This document shows, in pieces, positions 32,388-38,754 of a DNA stretch of 64,000 nucleotides (its first letter is position 1; each line of letters starts with the position of its first letter). The translations under genes were made by a program, and so were the position numbers. Origin of the DNA: Anaerolineae bacterium (lineage in GTDB: Bacteria; Chloroflexota; Anaerolineae; 4572-78; J111); contig JAJVIM010000025.1 of NCBI GenBank assembly GCA_022071955.1, positions 1-64,000 on the forward strand, in the 5' to 3' direction. Below the pieces are notes generated by a model. The model did no database searches. It worked only from the letters and a program-made list of their open reading frames with translations, and was not told where the DNA came from.

Positions 32388-34781
32388 ATGCCACCACCAG
32401 ATAATTTTATTGTTACCAACAGAATCCGTGTGCCGCGTCTCTGGTATCAATACGGCTTAGACGCGGCGCTGGTTGTTACCGCCATTTTAATGCTGGTGAC
32501 TAACCAGTTGATCTTGTTCTTTCACGTGATGTTTTTGTTGTTAACGGCGGGCGCTTTTTACTGGCACTTTCGGCAATTTACCACGCGGTCGCTGGTGTGG
32601 GTAACTGTGACAACCGCGGTGTTGTTGTCGTCTGTAGCCGTGGGCCGAACCCATTTTGAGGAGCTGCTGGAAATTCCGTTATTAACCTCAATGCTGGTGC
32701 TGGTTTTTATTATTGCCCGTCGCCGGGCTATTGCCGAAGATGCCCTGCGCGAAGCCAACGAAATTTTGGAATCCCGGGTCGCCAGCCGCACCGAAGAACT
32801 GACCCGCGAGGTTCACCAGCGCCGCGAAACTGAGCAAACCCTGCGTGAGAGCGAAGAGCGCTACCGCCGGCTGGTGGAACTATCTTTTGAAACGGTGGTC
32901 ATCCACGCCGATAACACTATTGTGTCCATAAATTCGCATGGCGTCGAGCTGATCGGCGCGCAGAGTCCGGCGCAACTTATTGGCCGGCCGATCCTCGATT
33001 TTATCCACCCCGATTTTGTTGATACGGTTCAGGCCCGGGTTGAGCAGCAATTTGGCGGCGAACAGGGCGTGCCGCTGATTGAAGAAAAGATGCTGCGCCT
33101 TGATGGGTCTACAATTGATGTGGAAGTTGTGGCTGTGCCCATCAAATATAAGGGAGGGCCGGCCATTCAAACCGTGATCAGAGATATTTCAACCAGAAAA
33201 CAGGCCGAAGTTGAGCGCGAGCAGTTGCTGGCGACAGAACGCGAACATCGGCTGCTGGCCGAAACGCTGGGTGAAGTGTTTTTGGCTTTGGCGGCCCAAA
33301 CCAGCCACGAGACCGTGCTGGATGAAATTTTGCGGCAGGTGCGCCGGATTGTGTCATACAGCGCGGCCAATATTATGCTGCTGCACTCAGACGAAAAACT
33401 GGTGATGGCCCATCATCAGGGATACAGCACCTTTGGCAGCCGGGAGTTGATGTCGCAGTTGGAGCAAACGTTATCTGATTTGCCGCTGGATGCCGACGTG
33501 GTGAAAACTCGCCAGCCACTGGTTGTGCCGGATACGCACCAGAATCCGCAGTGGGTGGTAGCCTCATCCCTGGATTGGATTCGCTCGTTTATTGCCGTGC
33601 CCATCTGTTTGGGCGAACGTGTTTTGGGCCTGCTCCGGTTGGACTCCAATGAACCTGGCCGCTTTTCACTGGCCGATGCCCAGCGGTTGCAGCCGTTGGC
33701 CCACGCGGCGGCCATTTCGCTGGAAAACACCCGCTTGTACGATCAGGCCCGGCAGGAAATTGCCGAGCGGATTCAGGTTGAAGAGGCGCTGCGCGAAATC
33801 GCTGCCAAAAATCAGGCAATTTTAAATGCCATTTCAGATTCAATTTTTTATATGGACAGCCACGGCCAGGTGCTGGATTACAAAATTCAAGAGGATAACA
33901 GCTCGGCCTGGATGAAAAATATTGTCAGTGGCTGGCAGACCATCGATCAGGTGTTTCCGCCGGATATGGCAGAACTGATGTTGCAGTATGTGGCCATCGC
34001 GCTGCAAACAGGCAAAATCCAGATGTTTGAATTTGAAATGCCCGACGACGCCCGAACCATTTATCTTGAAAACAGGTTAATGGCTACCGGCAGCAACGAG
34101 GTTTTGGTGGTGGTGTCAGACATCACCGATCTAAAAGCGCACCAGGCCGCTCTTGAAAAAGAACGGGCGCGCATTGCTCGTGATCTGCACGATTCGCTGG
34201 GGCAAAGCCTGGGTTATTTGCGGCTCAAGCTCGATGAGTTTTCTATGGAAGATGCGCCCTACACCCTCAGCCAGATTCGCGGCCAGCTTGCCCGCATGCG
34301 TGATGTATCCAACGAATCTTACGAGCTGGTGCGCAGTATGCTGGCGGCCGCGCGGCCTTCTAACTCGGCGGCGCTAAATGCCACGCTGCAGGCGCAGGCG
34401 CGGTCGGTGGGGAACCGGGCGCGCTTTAAGGTAGAATTTAAAAGCACAGGCCGGCCGCAGGTGTTGTCGCCGGTGGTGCAGCAGCAAGTCCTCTACATTT
34501 GCCAGGAAGCGTTAAACAATATTGAAAAACATGCCGGCGCAAAAACCGTCAGCATTAATATGGCCTGGACCGACACCGATTTGACCATCAAACTGGTTGA
34601 CGACGGCTGCGGGTTTAAAACCGATGTTGCGGTTGAAGCGGGTCACTACGGGTTATCGATCATGCATGAACGAGCCAATGAAATTAACGGGGGGTTGTCG
34701 GTGGTTTCGTCTCCCAATAACGGCACTGAATTGGTGTTGTATTTGCCGCTGGCGGTTCAGCCGGCGCCAATAGCCCTGTAA
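32388..34781 (+). CDS. Membrane sensor histidine kinase, NarL-partner type (HisKA_3)
   Basis: The 797-residue kinase has, in order: four hydrophobic helices (about 24-110), a short coiled coil (EANEILESRVASRTEELTR), PAS (about 160-275, closing VIRDISTRKQAE), GAF (about 300-450), a second PAS-like domain (475-595, closing VVVSDITDLKAHQ), HisKA_3 with ERARIARDLHDSLGQSLGYL (phosphorylated His in RDLHD) and a HATPase domain with CQEALNNIEKHAGAKT and DDGCGFKTD. The response regulator of the matching NarL type starts about 210 bases downstream, so the two form a two-component pair. ATG at 32388. Confidence 0.94.
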   Translation: MPPPDNFIVTNRIRVPRLWYQYGLDAALVVTAILMLVTNQLILFFHVMFLLLTAGAFYWHFRQFTTRSLVWVTVTTAVLLSSVAVGRTHFEELLEIPLLTSMLVLVFIIARRRAIAEDALREANEILESRVASRTEELTREVHQRRETEQTLRESEERYRRLVELSFETVVIHADNTIVSINSHGVELIGAQSPAQLIGRPILDFIHPDFVDTVQARVEQQFGGEQGVPLIEEKMLRLDGSTIDVEVVAVPIKYKGGPAIQTVIRDISTRKQAEVEREQLLATEREHRLLAETLGEVFLALAAQTSHETVLDEILRQVRRIVSYSAANIMLLHSDEKLVMAHHQGYSTFGSRELMSQLEQTLSDLPLDADVVKTRQPLVVPDTHQNPQWVVASSLDWIRSFIAVPICLGERVLGLLRLDSNEPGRFSLADAQRLQPLAHAAAISLENTRLYDQARQEIAERIQVEEALREIAAKNQAILNAISDSIFYMDSHGQVLDYKIQEDNSSAWMKNIVSGWQTIDQVFPPDMAELMLQYVAIALQTGKIQMFEFEMPDDARTIYLENRLMATGSNEVLVVVSDITDLKAHQAALEKERARIARDLHDSLGQSLGYLRLKLDEFSMEDAPYTLSQIRGQLARMRDVSNESYELVRSMLAAARPSNSAALNATLQAQARSVGNRARFKVEFKSTGRPQVLSPVVQQQVLYICQEALNNIEKHAGAKTVSINMAWTDTDLTIKLVDDGCGFKTDVAVEAGHYGLSIMHERANEINGGLSVVSSPNNGTELVLYLPLAVQPAPIAL

Positions 34782-34990
34782 ATTGTTAAAATTCAAACCA
34801 AATTCATAGGGTATTTTTATTAAATTAATACCATTGTTTTCTATAATATATTTAGCTGAAATAAATCAAGATGTTATCAAATAATCAGCAAGATATTTTA
34901 AAGGCAAAACCCACGTTAATGCCACTTTCTGATGTGAAGAATTTCAGTTTAGTTTCGAATAAAGCACCTCACCTTAAACTTGGAAAGAAA

Positions 34991-35635
34991 ATGAAGGTAT
35001 TACTCGTAGACGATCACGTTCTATTCAGGCAAGGATTGGTTAGCCTGCTTGACGCTCAGCCTGATTTTGAGGTGGTTGGACAGGCCGGTTCTACCCAGGA
35101 AGCTATCGGCATGGCCAGAAATTTGTCACCGGAACTGGTTCTGATGGATTTCTCGCTGCCCGATGGTACCGGCCTCGACGCCACCCAGGCTATTTTGGCT
35201 ACTGAACCCGGCACAAAAATTGTATTTTTGACGGTTCATGAAGAAGATGATCGTTTATTTGCCGCTCTGCGCAGTGGAGCCAAGGGCTATCTGCTCAAAA
35301 ATGTGGCGATTTCTAAATTGCTGTCATTTTTGCGCGGCGTGCAGCAAGGTGAAGCCGCGCTGACGGCCCAAATGACCAGCCGGGTTTTGGATGAGTTTGT
35401 CCGCCTTGAACCGGCGCGACGGCAACCGGCTCCCACTACCCCCAGCGATTTAACAACCAGAGAGCTGGAAGTATTAAAGGAACTAGTTACCGGCGCGTCA
35501 AATAGAGAAATTGCCGACCGGTTGGTGATTACTGAAAACACGGTTAAAAACCATATGCGCAATATTTTAACCAAACTCAATTTAAAAAATCGGCGCGAGG
35601 CGGCTAACTTTGCCCGCCAACTATTGATGGAATAA
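34991..35635 (+). CDS. NarL/FixJ family response regulator
   Basis: The receiver domain starts MKVLLVDDHVLFRQGLV, with the phospho-acceptor Asp in LVLMDFSLPDGTG, Thr/Ser in FLTVHEED and Lys in GYLLKNV. The LuxR-type HTH is LTTRELEVLKELVTGASNRE and NTVKNHMRNILTKL. An in-frame ATG at 34871 would add 40 residues of unconserved sequence without a ribosome binding site; ATG 34991 has GGAAAG before it. A possible TATAAT at 34842-34847 and a GGTATT/AATACC hairpin (34810-34831) lie in the upstream gap, so it may have its own promoter besides read-through from the kinase. Confidence 0.93.
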   Translation: MKVLLVDDHVLFRQGLVSLLDAQPDFEVVGQAGSTQEAIGMARNLSPELVLMDFSLPDGTGLDATQAILATEPGTKIVFLTVHEEDDRLFAALRSGAKGYLLKNVAISKLLSFLRGVQQGEAALTAQMTSRVLDEFVRLEPARRQPAPTTPSDLTTRELEVLKELVTGASNREIADRLVITENTVKNHMRNILTKLNLKNRREAANFARQLLME

Positions 35636-35670
35636 GTTTGGCCAACTGCCAAAATTGCGGTTTTTCAGCC

Positions 35671-35708
35671 AAAACGGGGCCTTTTACGACAGGCTCCGTT
35701 TTGGTTTT
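35671..35708 (+). terminator. Terminator of the kinase/response regulator pair
   Basis: AAAACGGGGCC (35671-35681) pairs with GGCTCCGTTTT (35692-35702) with one mismatch, followed by GGTTTTT. Confidence 0.8.
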
Positions 35709-35823
35709 TAAACCCCGGCTCTTTCAAAAAAGGGGTAATCCTCTGGCAGGTAGACGGGGCTCGGCCCCAATCAGTAGAACTAGCAATTTTCTAAAGGACT
35801 ATCATCGCGATAGTCCTTTTTTA
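35703..35823 (+). ncRNA. Possible fourth, divergent copy (B) of the repeated RNA unit
   Basis: The order of elements resembles copies A and D: a CCCC...GGGG hairpin (35713-35734), GGCAG, a GGGGC/GCCCC hairpin, then CCCAATCAGTAGAAC, close to the CCCAATCGGxAC core, and a terminator (AAAGGACTATC / GATAGTCCTTT, 35793-35819, with T-run). The terminator sequence is not related to the others and no promoter was identified in front. Membership is uncertain. Confidence 0.3.
35793..35822 (+). terminator. Perfect 11-bp intrinsic terminator
   Basis: AAAGGACTATC and GATAGTCCTTT around a 5-base loop, followed by further T. There is no coding gene immediately upstream, so it must end an RNA. Confidence 0.85.
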
Positions 35824-35848
35824 GCTCTGCCGGTGTAGGCCAGGGCTA

Positions 35849-35877
35849 TAAACATATGGGCTGTTTGCCGTTATAAT
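35849..35877 (+). promoter_or_regulatory. Promoter of the single-domain response regulator
   Basis: -35 TAAACA (35849-35854), 17-base spacer, consensus -10 TATAAT (35872-35877). Confidence 0.65.
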
Positions 35878-36027
35878 AGAGTTGTCGCTCCAGAAATAAC
35901 GCTGGTCGCATTGCGGAAAATTTGGGGCAGGCAGACCGGCAGACCGCTTGGCTGCTGTTGCATGTTGTAGCTGGTGAAGTGGCGCTCACGTTGCCGGTTG
36001 TTTCGCGCAAAATCAGGAGGGGGGATT

Positions 36028-36429
36028 ATGTCAAAACCTAGAGTGTTGTATGTGGAAGATGAAGCCGATCTGCGCCAGCTTCTTTCAACTATGTTTGAGT
36101 TAATGGGCTATCACGTGCAGTGTGCCGATAACGGCCAGACCGGCACGGAGCAGGCCAAAATCTGGCAGCCCGATGTGATTTTAATGGATTTGCGTATGCC
36201 GGTAATGAGTGGTTCTGAGGCTATCAAAATTATTCGCAGCGACCCCCATACCGCCCACATTCCAATTTTTGTGCTATCGGCTTATACCGATGCCAAAACC
36301 CGGGAGGAGTGCCGGCAGGTTGGGGCTACAAGATTTTTCACCAAACCAATTTCCGTGGCCCAAATTAATGAGGCCATTCTGGAAACCCTGCAAAGTACCC
36401 GGGAAGTTCGGGAGGCAAATGCCTCTTAA
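36028..36429 (+). CDS. Single-domain response regulator
   Basis: The 133-residue receiver domain has no output domain. It shows VLYVEDEADLRQLLS (acidic pocket), VILMDLRMPVMSG (phospho-acceptor Asp), FVLSAYTDAKT and FFTKPIS (conserved Lys). ATG at 36028 is preceded by AGGAGGGGGG. It lies between two kinase loci and ends with an intrinsic terminator. Such stand-alone receivers act by protein contact or as phosphate carriers in relays; the HPt of the 38.8 kb kinase could be its partner, which is only a guess. Confidence 0.92.
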   Translation: MSKPRVLYVEDEADLRQLLSTMFELMGYHVQCADNGQTGTEQAKIWQPDVILMDLRMPVMSGSEAIKIIRSDPHTAHIPIFVLSAYTDAKTREECRQVGATRFFTKPISVAQINEAILETLQSTREVREANAS

Positions 36430-36468
36430 AAGTACCGTCAACCGTAAAATCGGTTTTATACTCACCCG

Positions 36469-36496
36469 GCGCTCAAATCCACAGTGAGCGCTTTTT
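36469..36496 (+). terminator. Terminator of the single-domain response regulator
   Basis: GCGCTCA (36469-36475) pairs with TGAGCGC (36485-36491), followed by TTTTT. Confidence 0.8.
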
Positions 36497-36620
36497 CAGG
36501 CAAATTTGTGGCGCCTCCATTAATTCTAACCAAATTCATGTAAAGTGCGTAACTTTTTTGCCGGAATCTCGACAGTAATGTGTGGAAATTTTTATTGGTT
36601 TAAACCACACAGGGGGACTA

Positions 36621-36875
36621 ATGACCGCACAAACTCAACCAACCCACAACATAGCACTTAAGCCCAAAATATGCCCCGACTGCCTGACCGAGCATCTCCC
36701 GCATGCCCCCCACGACAAAGAAAGTCTGTTTTACAACTGCACATTTTTTGGTCAGTACGGACGCTGGCCAACCTGGTCGGATGCCATTGCTCACTGTAGT
36801 CCGGAAATCCGAACCGTGTGGGGCGAAGGAAAATTTCAATTGTATTGCGTGCTCAACGTAAATCCCTGCCTGTAA
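36621..36875 (+). CDS. Small Cys/His-rich protein, unknown function
   Basis: This 84-residue protein starts MTAQTQPTHNIALKPK. It has a CPDCLTEHLPHAPH motif that could bind zinc (C-x2-C plus two His), then DKESLFYNCTFFGQYGRWPTW and SDAIAHCSPEIRTVW. The PHDKESL-Y and GRWPTW-DA-AHC words remind me of small proteins of phages and mobile elements, but I cannot name a family. ATG at 36621 follows AGGGGGA, and a terminator at 36897-36922 closes it, so it is an expressed single gene. Confidence 0.65.
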   Translation: MTAQTQPTHNIALKPKICPDCLTEHLPHAPHDKESLFYNCTFFGQYGRWPTWSDAIAHCSPEIRTVWGEGKFQLYCVLNVNPCL

Positions 36876-36896
36876 AACAGAAATAAAAGCTGAACA

Positions 36897-36922
36897 GAGA
36901 GGCGGAAGCCTCTCCGTTTTTT
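36897..36922 (+). terminator. Terminator of the small Cys/His-rich gene
   Basis: GAGAGGC and GCCTCTC enclose GGAA, followed by C and GTTTTTTG. Confidence 0.85.
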
Positions 36923-36945
36923 GATAATCTGGGAGAAGCACAACA

Positions 36946-38280
36946 TTGATTGGACAGCAAAACAAAAAGTGGATTGTTGGGTTATTTGTTGTTGTGGCCA
37001 CAATTTTTTGGCCCGGTTATGCCCAGGCTCAGTGGCCGCCGTTTAATTTTAATATCGACTCCATCTTTGACAACGGGAAAATCATTTACCGGCTTGAGCT
37101 TTCAGAAACTGTTGGCTGGCCAATGGCCGATGTGATTTTTAAAGTTCCACTGCCTGCCGGAACCCGTTATGTAGAATCTGGCGCACCAGATGGCACTACT
37201 GCCAATTTTGATGGCGCAGAAATCACTTTTCTCACCCCCACCCTCCACGGCAGTTTGAAAGACGCCTACTTTATTGTTGAGGTCATCGATCCGGCCAAAA
37301 CCGAATACGCCGCCCATGCCTGGATTTCCTGGAAAGGGGAAGTCCCCGGCGATTTTCTCACCGATGACTCGGTCATCGATATTACCCGCACCCCGCTTGT
37401 TTGGGACAAACCCTGGTCTCGGTTGCGGCTCGAAGCCGGGGCTGTGGTTAACGGCAATGAAATTACGTATCTGTTGTACCCGGTCAATACTGGCGGCCGC
37501 CGTATGTGGGATTTGTCTATTAATCTGCCGCTGCCGGCCGGCGTTACGTTTGTTTCGGCGGAGGCGCCGCCGCCCTTTACCGCCGGTTTTGATGGCCAGC
37601 AGGCTGTTTTTTTCATCAACGAGCTTGAGCGTGGGGTTCGGGTTGACCCATTACAGGTAAAAGTGACGGTTGCTGAAAACACATCCCCATTTTTGGTAAC
37701 CCAGGCTACCGCCGGTTGGACTAACGTTGGCAATAATGTTGACCCGCAGGAATTCACCAAAACCGGCGAGATTATCGTTCAGCCGCAAACCACGCAATAC
37801 GTTGTCGCCGATAGCATTGGCGACGTCCCCTTTGCCAGCTACGATTTAACCGGCATTACTTTTCAGCAGGATGGCGAAGCGGTAAAAGCTACGTTTTACA
37901 CCGCCGAGCCGATGGGCGCGGTGGGCCAGCCCATTGAACACTATCTGTACCTCGATTCCGATTGCAACGCCGATACCGGCAAGCCTCGCGGCAATCGCGG
38001 CGCGGAGTACTGGGTTCGTTACCGGCATCAGAGTGGCCGAGGGTACATTTACACCTGGGACCCGGCTCAAAGCGCGTGGACCAACCGCCAGCAGATTCCG
38101 GCTTACGGCGACAGCGGCAATGCCGCCTCGGTGTGGGTGCCGGCTGCCGTTATTCCGGCCGAAACAGCGATGTGCTGGCTGGCCGTGTCGCGCAACCTCA
38201 CCGACGAGTACCACCCCGTTCCGCCCGTTGATTGGCTTGGCCGGGATGCCCGCCTGACGGCCGGGTTGACTGCGCCGTAA
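36946..38280 (+). CDS. Secreted protein with DUF11-like beta domains
   Basis: The 444-residue protein begins with a signal peptide (KKWIVGLFVVVATIFWPGYAQA, cleavage after AQA). Two DUF11-like domains of 'polar, non-cellular' type follow: YRLELSETVGWPMADVIFKVPLPAGTRYV and, repeated, LLYPVNTGGRRMWDLSINLPLPAGVTFV. Residues 280-440 form a third beta-rich domain (YLYLDSDCNADTGKPRG ... GAEYWVRYRH) resembling extracellular domains that describe 'DSDxNxxTG' calcium-type loops. A TTG at 36946 is the start, with GGGAGAAG eight bases before it. Probably exported; there is no anchor, so it may be released or be part of a surface layer. Confidence 0.78.
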   Translation: MIGQQNKKWIVGLFVVVATIFWPGYAQAQWPPFNFNIDSIFDNGKIIYRLELSETVGWPMADVIFKVPLPAGTRYVESGAPDGTTANFDGAEITFLTPTLHGSLKDAYFIVEVIDPAKTEYAAHAWISWKGEVPGDFLTDDSVIDITRTPLVWDKPWSRLRLEAGAVVNGNEITYLLYPVNTGGRRMWDLSINLPLPAGVTFVSAEAPPPFTAGFDGQQAVFFINELERGVRVDPLQVKVTVAENTSPFLVTQATAGWTNVGNNVDPQEFTKTGEIIVQPQTTQYVVADSIGDVPFASYDLTGITFQQDGEAVKATFYTAEPMGAVGQPIEHYLYLDSDCNADTGKPRGNRGAEYWVRYRHQSGRGYIYTWDPAQSAWTNRQQIPAYGDSGNAASVWVPAAVIPAETAMCWLAVSRNLTDEYHPVPPVDWLGRDARLTAGLTAP

Positions 38281-38311
38281 GATTTCCGGCCAACTTTTTG
38301 CCGGCAGCCGG

Positions 38312-38340
38312 TAGACAGCATTCCCCACTGCTGCTAAAAT
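38312..38340 (+). promoter_or_regulatory. Promoter of RNA copy C (TAGACA/TAAAAT class)
   Basis: -35 TAGACA (38312-38317), 17-base spacer ending TGC, -10 TAAAAT (38335-38340). Confidence 0.7.
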
Positions 38341-38346
38341 TTATAC

Positions 38347-38472
38347 GCTATAAAAAGAAGCCCCGTTGTTATCGGGGCTTTCTCATATCGATTTGTGGGT
38401 ATTCAATCGGAACGTTGATTGCCGTACATTTAATGCGCCAGCCGGTTAATTCCCGGCGGCGCGTTTTTGTTT
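38347..38472 (+). ncRNA. Candidate structured RNA, copy C
   Basis: Starting just after the promoter: GAAGCCCCG-TTGTTAT-CGGGGCTT hairpin (38357-38381), a variable middle, the core TCAATCGGAACG, GTACATT, and a terminator GCGCCAGCCGG-TTAATT-CCCGGCGGCGCG followed by TTTTTG. These match copies A and D in order and wording (AGCCCCG...CGGGGCTT, CAATCGGAAC, GTACGTT, GCGC..CCGG..AAT.CCCGG..GCGCG-T5). The GGCAG hairpin of A and D is replaced here. No known family recognised. Confidence 0.55.
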
Positions 38473-38754
38473 AAACTGGCACCCGGAAAAACCACCCATC
38501 GGCCTGAAATTGGCTGGATTAATCCGCTGGCTCGCAAAACTGCTGGTTTCTTTACGTTTCCTTTATTAAGAAAATTAATACTATACCGAATAATATATCA
38601 GCCAATATGCTGAAAAATTTTCTTGCAATAGCCAACCGGCACGATCAGCACATTGATTCTTGAAAAATTGCTGTTCTGTCACTGATATTTTGCTGTTAAG
38701 CTGTGGGCTGCGTTTGGAAATGTTTATGCAGAATTGTAAAGAGGATTTGCTTTT

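Larger units (their letters stand above)
35636..36027. other. 392-bp intergenic region with terminator, RNA-like unit and promoter
   Basis: Contents in order: terminator 35671-35702, the weakly matching RNA unit B (35703-35823) ending in a second terminator, promoter 35849-35877 and a ~145-base leader to the response regulator at 36028. No coding frame was accepted. Confidence 0.6.
38281..38754. other. 474-bp intergenic region with a repeated RNA unit
   Basis: It holds the TAGACA/TAAAAT promoter (38312-38340), RNA unit C (38347-38472) and about 280 further AT-rich bases before the kinase start at 38755, in which I see no gene and no clear promoter. Confidence 0.65.

Noticed and set aside
34871..34990. 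Earlier start for the NarL-type regulator adding 40 residues
   Set aside because: The added segment is unconserved in type and lacks a ribosome binding site, while the ATG at 34991 begins the receiver domain directly after GGAAAG.
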